Positions 1-11,534 are shown, counted from the first letter of the stretch. The stretch is DNA of 64,000 bases from Ailanthus altissimus (GCA_946807835.1 OX327694.1:942001-1006000); one strand, 5' to 3'. Numbers and translations: made by a program. The notes: generated by a model not told the origin, from the sequence alone.

Positions 1-151
1 CATTCTTTTATGATCTCCTGTCAAAGATAAATCCTTGTTTCTCATGCATGCCAAAGAGAAAAAGATAAAGATAACCTTCTTTTATGATCTCCTGTAAAAG
101 ATAAATCTTTGTTTCTCTTACATGCCAAAGATAAAAAGATAGAGATAACCT
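1..151. repeat. two-copy tandem repeat, ~74-bp unit
   Basis: Two adjacent copies of a ~74-bp unit beginning TTCTTTTATGATCTCCTGT (near bases 3 and 77), each followed by AAAGATAAATC and a CATGCCAAAGA block. The copies differ at a handful of bases. No coding sense is visible; the array may continue beyond the left edge of the window. Confidence 0.8.
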
Positions 152-720
152 GAGGAAGAAAGAGAAACGTATGGATGAAAACAAATTGCCCACGATAAAA
201 ATTGAGATTTTTTTAATGTTTTATCTTGCTTAGTAAGAACTAAGAACTCGGATATGAAGGAGAATGGATGAGACAGGGTAAATACAATGTGCTACATTAA
301 ATTTAGTAGTACCGCCACTCGAAGATAACATGGAAGAAGTTTACATTTCTCAGCTACCAAAGATAAATGATTTTCTTAAGTGGCGTTCTCCAATTTCTAA
401 ACCAATCTATTATTTATCACATATAAAAGCTACTTCGAGTTCAATTTGAATCACTCCAAGGCATCATAGACATCATTCGATAGATGACAGACACACACTA
501 CTTATAGCAATCATGAAATCCTAAGATCGTAAATTCACTCCAGATCCATGAAATCCTATTTCTTTAGCATGAAAAGCTACAAGAGCACTTCCAACTCAAT
601 TAAGGTAAAAAGAAAAATTCTAAAAAAACCACTATGATAGGCAACAGATCCAACATAGGAGATCATCAAGTTTTAGAAAGTACCAAGACAATTCATACAT
701 TTTTAAAATACGGACAGGAT
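152..720. other. intergenic, nothing recognised
   Basis: AT-rich sequence without a supportable reading frame. It lies downstream of the FAR1-like fragment on its strand. I looked for continuation exons of that gene here and found none. Confidence 0.5.
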
Positions 721-960
721 TTACACAACACTGTCTAGCTCAAAAAAAAAAAAACTAGTTGTAGACATAATCTTCATTTTAAAAACTTGCATACATCCGC
801 ATAAAATGGCAACGCTTCTTGCATATTCATCGTAGAACTTCTTTGCTGCTTCTTCTGACTCGAACTCCATGCCAACGTATGGTTCTTCTCCTTCTTTGTA
901 TGCTATTGAAACCCTTTTAGCAGATGCTTCATATCTTCCACCTCCAACGTCTAAATTCAT
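721..960 (-). pseudogene. FAR1-domain fragment (FRS-like N-terminus)
   Basis: A 79-codon frame that starts at a real ATG (958-960). Residues ~26-50 read EEPYVGMEFESEEAAKKFYDEY-like, the conserved beginning of the FAR1 DNA-binding domain found in FHY3/FAR1/FRS transposase-derived transcription factors. The match ends after about 50 residues and runs into a low-complexity poly-Phe tail and a stop. The zinc-ligand Cys/His part, the MULE transposase domain and the SWIM finger are all absent, and nothing downstream continues them. It is most likely a broken gene end or a captured exon. It is not a copy of the neighbouring FAR1-related gene at 2264, because the residues around the motif differ. Confidence 0.6.
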
Positions 961-1440
961 TGCAACCCATTAAAAATAATAAAAAAAATGTTTTATTGCT
1001 TATTTCAGTTTAAAAGAAAATGCAACCAGTAAAGAAAAATGAACAGAAATGAAAAGTGGAAAAAAAAAAAGAAAGAAAGAGAAAACAGAAAGTTTGCAGT
1101 GAATTGCGATTTTTACATGCGTCACTTTTTTAATGTGTAATTTCAGTATTTTTGGATACATTTAAATAAACTTTTAAAAAAAAGTGTTTTTAGTGACATT
1201 TTATTTCTCTTTTAAGTACAATTACTTTTAAATGATTAATGTTAAATATTTTAAATTATATTTTAAAATATATATATTAAATATTAAAATAAAAAAATTT
1301 AAAATTATTTATTAAATAATTTTAATATCTAATAATTTCTTAACATATTATTTTTTAAATATACTTTAAAAAATATTTTAAGATATTTAATATTAATACT
1401 ATTTCAATAAACAATTTATCGTGTTATTACTAATATATTT

Positions 1441-1612
1441 ACTGACTTGCGGTATAAGGTGGCCCATTGAGCCCATTATAAAATGGAGTTGGAGCCCAAG
1501 AGTCAAGACAATATAAAGGAAGATGTGATAGGGTACATCTCGCGTCCATCATGTTCATGTCACACCTGGCGCTTCTTCTTCAGCCCTAGGGTTTCTACTT
1601 CTGCTTGCTCCC
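1441..1612 (+). promoter_or_regulatory. likely promoter and 5' UTR of the FAR1-related gene
   Basis: GGCCCATT and GAGCCCATT motifs (site II/TCP-like) at about 1460-1480, a TATA-like AATATAAAG near 1511, and a CCCTAGGGTTT stretch near 1584 precede the first splice donor. This arrangement is common upstream of constitutively expressed plant genes. The 961-1440 stretch further upstream is extremely AT-rich and shows nothing else. Confidence 0.5.
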
Positions 1613-1613
1613 A

Positions 1614-2227
1614 GTAAGTTCATCAACACTTGATCATCGTCCCTTTATTTTCCCGCTTTAAATTAGTATTTTTCCCGATTTTAAATTGACCAGATTACGA
1701 CAGTAAATCAAATAAAAATTTTAAATTTTTTTGAAGTTTTACTCGTTTTGCCCTTTTGATTTTGCTTTCTTTTTTAGAACAATAGGTTAGCAATCATGTT
1801 TCAAGCCTTATCTGGAATTATATTTCACTAGAAAACTGACTTAAAAAATCCATCTTTTTAAAAAAAGTTATTTTCCCCCTGTTTTTTTCAGTTCAGAGCG
1901 AATCTAAGTGTAGCAAATTTGTTCCTAATGGTTTTGAAAATGTCTAATTTTGCTTTATATGATGCCTTAAATTATGTATTGTAAGAATGTGGAATTGGGT
2001 TGTAAAGTTGTCATTATGAAGTTGTGTTTATTTCAGTTCTTTTTAAGTTTCTTAACTCTAAAATGTAAGTTTCTTTTGCTTCTGTGATTATCATGTAGTC
2101 GTGGTATCTTTCATTTTAATTTTGTGGGTTGAATACAAATTTTCCTCTTTTTTTATGTTTTTTACTTTTTGGTGGATAGAAAGCACTAAATGAGCTATTT
2201 TGATTTTGTTTTATCCTACTTTTGCAG
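1614..2227 (+). other. 5' UTR intron of the FAR1-related gene
   Basis: Donor CCCA|GTAAGTT at 1613/1614 and acceptor TTTTGCAG ending at 2227 bracket a T-rich 614-bp intron. The leader then resumes 36 bases before the start codon. The structure is inferred from splice consensus only. Confidence 0.55.
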
Positions 2228-2263
2228 TCTTTTAATAGATGAGCAGCTTAATCTTTGAGCAAA

Positions 2264-3555
2264 ATGGAGAGCACATCTAGTCAAGCCATTGATTCAGATG
2301 AAAGTGAAAGGTATTTGCAAGTTGCAGGCTATGATGAGCATGAATTGGTCGATGATGATCTTTCAAAAAACATTGATTTATGCACAGGTGAAGTTGACAA
2401 GATCTTAGAACAGTCTTTTGAAAGTTTACCCTCAACAGGCAATCCTGTAGAGCCGTGTATTGGCATGGAGTTCCAGTCAAGAGATGAAGCTCGAGAGTTT
2501 TTTGCTGCTTATGGCCGGCAGATAGGGTTCACCGTACGGATCCATCATAACCGGCGGTCACGAATAAATAATATGGTCATTGGCCAAGATTTTGTTTGTT
2601 CAAAAGAAGGTTTTCGTGAAAAGAAATACATGTATAGGAAGGATAGAGTTCTACCTCCACCAGCTATCACCCGTGAAGGTTGTTCTGCAATGTTAAGGTT
2701 AGCTTTGAGAGATGGAGAGAAGTGGGTTGTTACCAAATTTATAAAAGAGCACAATCACGAACTAATGTCTCCAAGTAAAGTACCGTGGCGAGGATCTACG
2801 AAAATTTTGATTAGTGAGGTAAGTAATTTTCTCTCTTAATTGGGCAGGATTGTAGTATGTTTGAAATTACTTGCCAGTTAGTTGTCTATTAGATGTCTAC
2901 ACTTTTACATTTCCTCTTTTCAGAGAATTGCTGCTTAAATTGGTATCAAAGACCATTAAAGGTCTTTGAGCTATTTCTAAGCTATAAGAACCAAAGTCTA
3001 TCCTAGGTTATAGTTTTTCTAGATACTTTAATCTATGATTGACCAGTCTACAATTCTGGGCTTCTGAGCATGGCCAATAGCAATAAACATGTCCTTGGAG
3101 ATCAAATTTTGGTAGCGGAAAACATTCTCAGTACGATAAAGTACTAAACAACTATTGTCAAACTATAAGATATGACAATTAATTATGAACTATGATTGTC
3201 TAAGTTTCATTTTTACATCTTGTACCCATTTTCTACAGGATCAGAAATATCAATGACCATTCTGATTGTATCCCGCTCAGTATTTTTGTTTGATTTGGTC
3301 AACATTTTTAACCTATTTGATTGTGTTTTACAGGATGAAAAGGATCGGAGGATTCGAGAACTGACCATAGAGCTTAACAATGAGAGACAGCGATTTAAAC
3401 GTCAGTGTGCAGCTTACCAGGAACAATTGCGCATGGTGTTGGAATTTGTTGAGGAACATACTGTTCATCTGTCAGGAAAAGTTCAAGCTGTAGTTAATAA
3501 CATAAGAGAACTTGAAGATGAGCAACTTGAAGATTCAGATTTCAGATATGTTTAG
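2264..3555 (+). CDS. FAR1-related sequence factor (FRF-type, FAR1 domain only)
   Basis: Two coding exons, 2264-2818 and 3334-3555, joined in phase 0, encode 258 aa. The start is the ATG at 2264, just after the 5' UTR intron. The acidic N-terminus (~1-60) is followed by a FAR1 DNA-binding domain (~65-165): EPCIGMEFQSRDEAREFFAAY, then the WRKY/GCM1-like zinc ligands seen as Cys in FVCSKEGF, Cys in REGCSAM and two His in KEHNHEL. The second exon encodes a coiled-coil-like, Glu/Arg-rich tail. There is no MULE transposase or SWIM domain, which matches the short FAR1 proteins of plants (Arabidopsis At3g59470 type, called FRFs) thought to compete with or modulate FHY3/FAR1. It should be a nuclear DNA-binding protein. 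The frame is intact and both splice sites are canonical. The family is certain, but the exact orthologue is inferred. Confidence 0.88.
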
Positions 3556-4062
3556 TTCACTCTTTAGCCAGGTGAAGACATGTTTACAACACCGTACATC
3601 TCTCTTTTCAATTTTCAGGGCCATTTGACACTGATATCACTAATTACATACTTCAGTTCAAGATTGGACGCCACTTACATCCAATTTGTTTGATTGTAGT
3701 CCATCAATTGGGAATAACATTACCTGTGCAATTGAAATAAAATTTGTTCATTTTAGTCCTTGATCAATTCTCAGGCACTAATTTTCATGTCATCTAATTG
3801 AAGTTTAAGGGGATGAAAGCATGTATTATTATGGGTGGAAATAGGATTTCGAATTTCCGTTAGCTTTTCAACACTACCACCAAAAAGCAAATTCTCAGAT
3901 GCCAGACACTTGTTGGTTACCTAGAATATGAGAAGCAAAACATCAAACGCCCCTAAAAATTGACTCAGATCACAACTTATGTACCAAAAGATATTGGCCT
4001 TGTCATGCAAACATTACCTCCAAAGAGGAGTCGCATAGACAACAAATTTATTTGTAAATCTC
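3556..4062. other. 3' flank between convergent genes
   Basis: Contains the presumed 3' UTR of the FAR1-related gene and the downstream end of the CRM pseudogene on the opposite strand, which converges on it. No further coding signal. Confidence 0.5.
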
Positions 4063-6289
4063 CTATCTCGTCTGTTTCTTTGAGAGTGAAGCAGCACGCA
4101 GAAACATCTTATCAACCTTATCAAAAATTGGTGAGTCTACATCTTTCCCCAATAATTTTGCATTTCTCGAGTCATCCGTAGATAATTGTTGGAGGTGCTC
4201 TATAAAATCTTCATGGTCTTCATCATTTTCCACTGGAAAATTTTCAAATTTGTCCATATAAAGAGGTCTTTCTGCCGTCTCCTCAGTTTGTCTCAGATTC
4301 AGTCTCAAAAATATCTGATAAATCTTCAGAATCTGATGCCGTAAAAGAATCAGTTGTAGGATCATCTTTGGATAACTCCCCCATCCTTGGAATGCCACCA
4401 GAGTCTAAGCTATCTATCTCAGTGTTTTGATTACCTTCTATTGCATCAGATACATTTGCAACTCTTAGATCAGCCTGTGCTTGAAGCAACTCAAGTTCCT
4501 GGTCAAGTTCTGGAATATATTTCCTGACAGCACGAAGTGCATCTCTATATTTGGACTTATCCCGAGCCTGTAAAAGAACAATAAAAAGGGAATGTTAGGA
4601 TACCGTATGGAAGAACTTGAAGATTAGAATAAATGGATATGGCTTTAATCCTTGGCATGGAATGAGGATGATTTATTGGCAGTTAACGAAAGAGAATCGA
4701 TTTTGATGCATTTACTATGTATCTGTGTGTGTTGCGATTGCGTGCACTCTTATATAATGAAGGGAGTTCAGGCACTGTATTTTAGTAATATTATCAAGTT
4801 CCATTTCTTAAAAAAGTTTCCAATAGCATAAGGCAAACAAAAATCTTCATTTACTTCAGAGTGCACTTTGAAACTGCTGATAAAGCACAGCAAGGAAGAG
4901 AGGAAAAACCTTCTTTCTAGAGAGTGTGACCCCGGGTGACATTATCTCCATTGGAGGTTGAGAATAATTCTTCACTCTGTACATGATTATTGTATTTTCT
5001 TTGTAAATATCAAGAACAATTCCTCCAGTCAATCTTGCTAGCTCCGCAGCAATCTCCTTAACTCCTCTACCGAGAATGTCTTTTCCACTACCTGCAGAGT
5101 CTGATGTTTCTTCCAATGCAGGTGCATGTTCAGAATTACTCCCTGGTATATTCACTGTCTTCCAACTGGAACATAATTCTTGCACTTGATGCCCTTCTTT
5201 AGATAGAAGAAGTGCTCTTCTGGTGTTAGTATCTCCGGATCATGGGTTGTCTATGAAGACTCCTTGAGTTCAATTTTGTTCAAAGCTGCAACAAGTCTTT
5301 CCTCTTTCTTTTGAGCCTGGAAATTAGAACAAGTATTAGAGAGTATCTAAACAGCTAAAGGTATGATGATAAAAGAAATCAACTTCAAAATATGCTGCAA
5401 CAGAATATAATTAAACCAACTAGTTGTTACTGTTTTGAAGCTCAATGGTCAATGGTAAATCTTTGTGTCTTAATTGATTAACGGAATCACAACAATTTCT
5501 TCTAAATTTAATGAGGAATAAAACGGAAGCACACCTTTCTCAATTTGAACAAAAAAATTTCTTCAACTGTCATCCTTTGATACTCTTTCTTCTTCTTCCA
5601 CGTAAAGTGCTTCAACCACCTTACAACTGCTCGTTTTCCCTTGAGCTTTTTCCTCTTGACTTTAGTATCACCAGCACCATCATCAGACGTGGTTTTTTCA
5701 GAATGAGCGCTCTGTTGCTCCACAACTTTGTCGATAGTGTTCAGAAAAGGAGCAGAGTGAAACCATAGACGCCCCTCTAATGGAAACTTTTCAATTTATA
5801 GAGCGGTCCAGAAGCCAATTCTTGACCAAAAGCCTTGCACATAACATCAACCAAGCCACTGCAATCTGAGCTAAGCTTCATGCAAATTCTTTTATAATGA
5901 ACTAGTGATTCAATATGAATTTGAAACTCTACAATGAACTAGTAAAATTATTATATCAACTCAAACCAAATGTAACCAAAATCTAAGAATGCCTATAGCT
6001 TTCTATCACAGCTTTATAACCCACTATTAATTTTCTAATTATCAACTAAAATCAAATAAACTTAGGAAACTTTAACCTTTAGTGGTTAGCAAAAAACAGT
6101 AAATTAACAAGCTTTATACTAGTAACTTTGAAAAAAAAAAAAGGAAAAAAGTTAAATTCAATTTTTGACACATAATTTTCCATTCAGTAGTAAGCAAGTA
6201 AAAGTGAATGATATTGAGAGCGAGAAAGAGAGGTACCTGATTCTGTGAAGAGGGTATTTATCATGAGATTTTCGGAGAGCCATTGAAGC
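4063..6289 (-). pseudogene. single-CRM-domain (CRS1/YhbY) RNA-binding protein, degenerate
   Basis: Reading the minus strand, a first exon starts at ATG 6289 (MALRKSHDKYPLHRIR) and ends at a GT donor near 6238. Later exons run about 5882-5535, 5316-4910 and 4567-4063. They spell a plant single-CRM protein (At3g25440-like): a Lys-rich linker, then HFTWKKKKEYQ, YQGVILNMHLHWKKHQT and EIAAELARLTGG, then MSPGVTLSRKK, then an acidic tail. CRM proteins bind RNA and assist splicing in organelles or the nucleus. This copy carries five lesions: a base lost near 5790-5796, an in-frame TAG at 5251-5253, an in-frame TGA at 5152-5154, a one-base loss near 5060-5066, and a one-base gain near 4286-4292. Splice sites remain, so it is a decayed resident gene, not a processed copy. 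It cannot make a full protein. Confidence 0.8.
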
Positions 6290-6773
6290 TAAAACCCTTC
6301 CCACCATTTTCGCTCCTCTTGTATCCGGTTCTTTTGTTTTTCGGCTCCAAGCCGGTCCACCCCTTTGTACGTCTCTAAAATCGATTGAGCCGGTCTCAGT
6401 TTTTGCCCAACCGGTTTAACCCAGTTTATATTATTATTTATTTTTCTTCCGGTTCAGCGAAATCTTATCAAAGGAATGATTTAAAAATGTCCTTGATGTT
6501 TTTCTTGAAACCTAATCATTCATTTTAGTGTTTTTAAAAATTTTGTTTCACGTTTTTAAAATATATAATTTTAAAAATTTTGTTTTCTATTTAATAATTA
6601 TTTTACACATTAATTTAAAATTTAAAATTAAATTAAAAATTTGTAACATTAATCATTTAACAAAATGTCTAAAAAAATATTATTAGATTCCATCATTGTT
6701 TACTAAAACTAGTTTTATTTCTATTTATAAGATCTTTAATATATATATGTATATATTATATATATAGAGAGAA

Positions 6774-6930
6774 AAATGATTTAGTGAGTTACGTAACTCA
6801 CCATACGATAAATAATATTGTCATATGTTATTGTCTAATAAATTTATAATTTTTATATAATTTATTATAAAATTTTACTACGTATCCAAAAGCTTACATA
6901 ATGTAAGTTACATAACCCACTAAATCATTT
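6774..6930. mobile_element. MITE with ~27-bp terminal inverted repeats
   Basis: The left end begins AAATGATTTAGTGAGTTACG. The reverse complement of the right end begins AAATGATTTAGTGGGTTATG, and the similarity runs for about 27 bp with three or four mismatches. The 157-bp interior is AT-rich and non-coding. Both flanks are (TA)n, so a target-site duplication cannot be defined; a TA target would suggest a Stowaway/Tc1-mariner type. Confidence 0.7.
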
Positions 6931-6959
6931 ATATATATATATATATGTATATATCATAA

Positions 6960-7600
6960 ATAAGATTAATATTACCTACCAATTTTAGTTCTTAATTTTG
7001 TGTTGAGGTTTAAGTCTCTTTCTTTGTATGAGTAAAGGTAAAATATTCTAATTTTTAATAGAGTAAATTTGACTTTTTTTTAAATATATTTACGGCTACA
7101 ATATATATTAAGGGTTAAGATTTGAATTTTCTAATATATAGGTAAGGGTAGATTTCTTTTATCTCTAATAAAGTAGATTTAGTATTTTTTAGATCTAAAT
7201 TTGCCCGCAACACATATTAAAAATTAGATTTCTTTTATTTTTAATTGAATAAATTTAACATATTTTAAATCTAAATTTGCATATTGTACCATAACAAATA
7301 TTAGAGTTACGATTTGAGTCCACTTTCGTATGTAGAGTAGGAATAGACTTCTTCAATTTTTAATGAAAGAGATTTAATATTATTTAAGTTTAGATTTGAC
7401 TTTTTTTTTTTTTTTTGTCTAGATTTACAAACTTTACTACAATAAATATTGAGGGCTAAAGTTCAAATCCCCTTACGAGTAGAATCTTTAGAGGTGGATT
7501 ATTTTTAATTTTTAATGAAATAAATTTAACTTTTTTTAAATTTAAATTTATAGGTTACACCACAACAAATATTATTATTTTACGTTGTAATAAAAAAAAG
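6960..7600. repeat. degenerate tandem repeats, ~110-120 bp period
   Basis: Five or so diverged copies of a unit containing a TTTTTAATGAAATAAATTTAA-like block, then TTTAAATCTAAATTTGC, then ACAACAAATATTAAGGGTTA and AGTTTGAATCC. The RGTTCAAATCCC-like segment (near 7470) superficially resembles a tRNA T-arm, but no cloverleaf surrounds it. The copies are poorly conserved; period and copy number are estimates by eye. Confidence 0.5.
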
Positions 7601-7719
7601 TATGATCAATATTAATACTTATTTTAGTTCATTAATTTTTGCTCAAAAATAAAAATAGAAGATTAATTAACAATTTAATTAATATTAATTTAAACGTCAA
7701 TTTAAAATCTAAAATTTAA

Positions 7720-8144
7720 TTAAATTGACTGAGCGCAGCAAAACCCCCGCCTTTTCATCATCCGCCTGAACTCATTGAAATCCACCCCTCCCATCTCCAT
7801 CAACGTCAACTTTCTTGATCATGCTCCTGTCGTCCTCCGCGGCTCGCCCTTGCTTCAGCCCCAGCGAAGCCAGCACCCACCGTGATGAACACGTTGAACG
7901 CTTCCTTCGTGTCTACCTCCTCGTCCCGCTCGTCCATTATCGTCCGGTACAGCGCCCCGAACTCGTCCACGTCCACGTACCCGTTGCCGTTCGCGTCGAT
8001 CTTCTCGATTATCTGTGTCAGGTCGTTGTCCGGGATGAAGATGCCGAGGTTCTTCAGCGACTCGCTCAGCTCATTCTTCGTGATCCTCTCGTCGCCGTTC
8101 CTGTCGAACATTTGGAACACCCGGCGAAGTTCTGCCTCAGCCAT
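7720..8144 (-). pseudogene. calmodulin-like (CML) Ca2+ sensor, disrupted in EF-hand 3
   Basis: Intronless. ATG at 8144; the open frame gives 112 aa ending at 7806. EF-hand 1 ([12 protein letters not shown], residues 14-25) and EF-hand 2 ([12 protein letters not shown], residues 50-61) keep their Ca2+ ligands and the position-12 Glu. After AFNVF the expected loop-3 start is missing (about 7 codons), ITV remains, then about 14 more bases are lost, which shifts the frame. The ancestral frame continues as [11 protein letters not shown], then [12 protein letters not shown] (EF-hand 4), has one extra G, and reaches its old stop at 7720. The intact parent would be a four-EF-hand CML of the CML3/5/7 (MSS3-like) group. 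Codon use is GC-rich, unlike the AT-rich surroundings, as is typical of CMLs. A half-sized two-EF-hand protein could in principle be made, but decay is more likely. Confidence 0.8.
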
Positions 8145-9240
8145 GGTAAATGGTGATCAACGATGAAAGCGTATGAGAAATGAAAGAAGCGAAGTGCATT
8201 AATATGAAAGAGCAGCAGGAGAGTTCTGTTGGAGAAGATTATGAACAAAAGTTGGTAATTAGTGGTGGCTATCGGAGAAACTTAAGAGGGAGATTAATAA
8301 CAAAATTAACAGGATCAATTAAAAAAAAAAGAAGAATAATTGTTTATCAATGAGTATTTTCATTTATCAAGAGATATATATATATATATATATTTTAAAA
8401 TTTTGGCATATAAATTTGTATATATTTAGATGAGGTTGATAATGGATTATTATCTAATATCTACCCACCGTTAATATGGGTGCGATCAGGCCCGAATTTG
8501 GTCCGAGTTCAAAAATTTTATTTGTTCTTAAATTCGAGTTTTTTTTTTTAAATTAAAAAATTCGATAAGATCCAGATTTTATCTTTTTTTTTAAATATCA
8601 TAAATTAATTTTTAATATATATAAATATAATAATTGTTTTACAAAATAAATATTTAAAAATTTTAAATATAACTTTAAAAAATTAAAAAAAAGATTAAAT
8701 TTAAATCTAAATGCAACCTGATTAAAAAAAAATTAGGATTTCGAGTTTATAAAAAAATTAAAATTTGAATTGATTAAAACCGTTAATTGAATTTAAAAAA
8801 ATCTCTAAATTGAACAAAATTCAAATTTAAATTGAACAAAATTCAAATTTAAATTAAGCAAAATCTAATTTTGAATTCAAATTTTACAAATCTTAAGTGT
8901 GGTTAGCAGTTTAACTGAGAAAGTTGAATGGTAGAGGATCAAGAGAGAGAGAGAAAAAAAAGCTTGCCTAGTGATACAATTACAAATTTGTGGGTGTAAT
9001 TGGAATTATCATGACTCTGCTTTATATTTGTGATTTAACGAGTTTCAGTAACAATAAAGAATATAAATTAATATTTTTTAAGTTGGGGATCAGTCAGTCC
9101 AAACCTTAAAAAATAAATACATATAATTATAAATTTATTTAAAAAATATATAATTATTAAGAGTACTTAAACTCTCTTATAAAAAAAATATAAATGTGCC
9201 ACGTATGTAAATATTTTCATTTTGTATAAATATATAAACA
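8145..9240. other. AT-rich intergenic
   Basis: Holds a (TA)n microsatellite at about 8371-8393 and degenerate AT-rich repeats (8500-8880) with several AAATTCAAATTTAAATT-like direct copies near 8815-8870. No gene recognised. Confidence 0.5.
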
Positions 9241-9420
9241 TATTTTCTAAGTGAAAATTGGGCGGTTCTGGGCTTCTTTGCTCCAAATATAGGCTTTCAC
9301 CAACTGGCCCAAAAAAGAAAAGCCCATGTTGTTGCGTATATTACCCCCTAAAACCCTAACCCTAATATTTACTTCATCGTCTATATAAGGACTTCCATCT
9401 TCTCCTCTCCATTCTAGCAG
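9240..9420 (+). promoter_or_regulatory. orphan promoter-like region (site II, telobox, TATA)
   Basis: CTGGCCCA near 9305 and AAGCCCATG near 9321 (site II-like), then AAACCCTAACCCTAA at about 9351-9365 (telobox), then TCTATATAAGG at about 9378-9388 (TATA box) followed by a CT-rich leader. This combination is known from plant ribosomal-protein, translation-factor and snoRNA genes. No recognisable protein gene follows on the plus strand, so the transcript is unknown. Confidence 0.5.
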
Positions 9421-11534
9421 CTCCTTCTCGGTTTTTCATTCGTCTTCGCTTTCTTCTGTTTCTCTCTCTGTTTATTTGTTTTTGGTCCAAATAAATTCCT
9501 TTTTGAGTTCTAGAAAATTTGAGCCAAAAAGGAAAAAGAGTAAAGCAAAGCAAGTCAGCTTCTTGACTGGGTCGAAACGAAGACGACCCGGGCAATTAAA
9601 TAGTATAGAAAACTTGCGAGATTGAAATCGCCAGTATCACTCGCCTGAATCTGACCAATCTGTGATTTTTCAGGCCCTTTACCTACCTGGCACATTTTTT
9701 TTAAATTTTATCTTGATTCAGTTTTGTCAATTTTTTTTTTATATGACGATGAGAAAAGTGGAAAAATGAAAGGAAGTAAAAGAGCAAACGCACTCTGTCC
9801 CAGAACCGTTTTCATTTCTGTGAAAACGAGGATAATGTTCTGAGGCAATTTCTTCGTTTGCAAAAGCTATATCCAGCTAACTCGACTATATGATCCTCAT
9901 CTTTGGTCATCATATCGGGCACATTGCTTTGGATAACATCTTTATACTTTTTCCCAATTTTACAAGCCACCTTTCTTTGAAGTGCTTTTGGTATCATCTT
10001 TTGCTACTGGTTTCTTCCCAAATATGATTGGTCGTTTATGGATTTGTCATGAATTTGCTAGCTATAGATAATGCCATTTGAATCAGTAAATTTGAAAATT
10101 GCAAAATCGGGTATCTATTAGGTGGAGTAATTTCTATGTTTCAAACTAATGCTACAAAGGGAAAAGCTAGCTGTAGCTGGAGAGTAACTGGACCAAATCA
10201 TCCATAGAAACACAACTCACACAAGATTCAGGACCATCATAGATATGTTGATCAATCTCCCTGTGTACTTTGATGATCGTCCTAATGATTAACAATTCTT
10301 ATATAACTAGATTACTGGACTCAGTGAGGGATTCTTCTAGGACATACTATTAACAAATTAAGATCGACAAACAAAACCCATCTCTTCCAAATGCAGCAAA
10401 TTAACAGAAACATGAAACAACCTGCTTTGTGAAATTATAAAACACCAAACATGGAAGAATTAGACCTTTGCTACCAAATAAAATGATCCAAGCATAACAT
10501 GAACAATTCACAAAGCAATCATCTTAATACTAAAGTAGAATAGTTTGGAACACATGATATCAAGAATGCTTAATGAAGGAAAAACACCAAAATTTAAGAG
10601 AACCTCAAAGAACAAAAGCCAAAAATAGCCTAGTTTTAGTATGTATTCAGAAAAATAACTTCTGTGCACTTCAGAAGCCTCAGCCAATTTGTGTTCTCTC
10701 TACATTCTTCATATGCCACACAGTAAGGTTTCACATTTGTCAAATACTGCTGGTAAATTGCACCACTATAACCTTAGCAGAACTAAAGATAATAAAATAT
10801 TGGATCAAGGCCTCTCATTAAAAATAGTTAAACATATACAATGGCTACCCTATAATCAACTTAGGTTACAATTTCCTTTCCTTTCCCTTCATTATTTGTA
10901 GCTTCACTTTGGTACAATTTGCATCCAACAACATACATTATCCACCTAACATAACCTAGATGTGCTAATGCTAGACGGAAAAGCAACTTCTTTCACACCA
11001 AAGTCACTCGCATACATACTGGGGGCGGATTTACTAGTAACTCAGAGCTAATAACTTTTTACCCCAAGAGAATCAAGTGAAGTAGCTACTCGTATATACA
11101 TGCTCTCCATTTGAACTAGAAACTAATCACCTATGATTAGGCGTTTATATAAAATCACCATCAAACAACCTAAGCAAACAATACAAAATCAGATTCATTA
11201 ATGTTGTGCTTTCTACTAAATTCTAAGAAATTGTTTTGCGACATTCAACCAAAATCTTAACATCAAACTACATTATACAGCATCTCCATCATTCTCAATT
11301 TGATGAAATATTATTTCATGATTGGCAAAGCAGATGCACCTAAATCAAGAGAACAAAATTCAACTTCCTAAAACTCCAAATTCATAAACTTGAAAGGGCA
11401 ATCTCACATATAAGAAAGCTCGCATTAAACAAAAACATATGAAACTGTTCTCCAGACAACAAAGTTTAAAGTTTTCAACAATTATTATCTCACAAACGAA
11501 AAGACGACGCCGTTTTCGCTGGAAATTACTACCT
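9421..11534. other. region without a recognised gene
   Basis: Downstream of the promoter-like stretch no plus-strand frame resembles a known protein. On the minus strand 9812-9997 an ATG-started 61-codon frame (MIPKALQRKVACKIGKKYKD...) is basic at its start and contains three Cys; I do not recognise it. The rest, up to the 3' end of the ferredoxin gene, is ordinary AT-rich sequence. Confidence 0.35.

Noticed and set aside
4283..4489. Natural C-terminus of the CRM protein at the TGA near 4285
   Set aside because: Family-like sequence continues in the next frame down to 4063 (ending KMFLRAASLSKK), so the stop results from a one-base shift.
7440..7500. tRNA-like T-arm (AGTTCAAATCCCC)
   Set aside because: No acceptor stem, D-arm or anticodon arm can be built around it; it is part of a local degenerate repeat.
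7815..8166. Long plus-strand open frames over the CML locus
   Set aside because: They are antisense to the GC-rich EF-hand coding frame, which has clear Ca2+-loop motifs on the minus strand.
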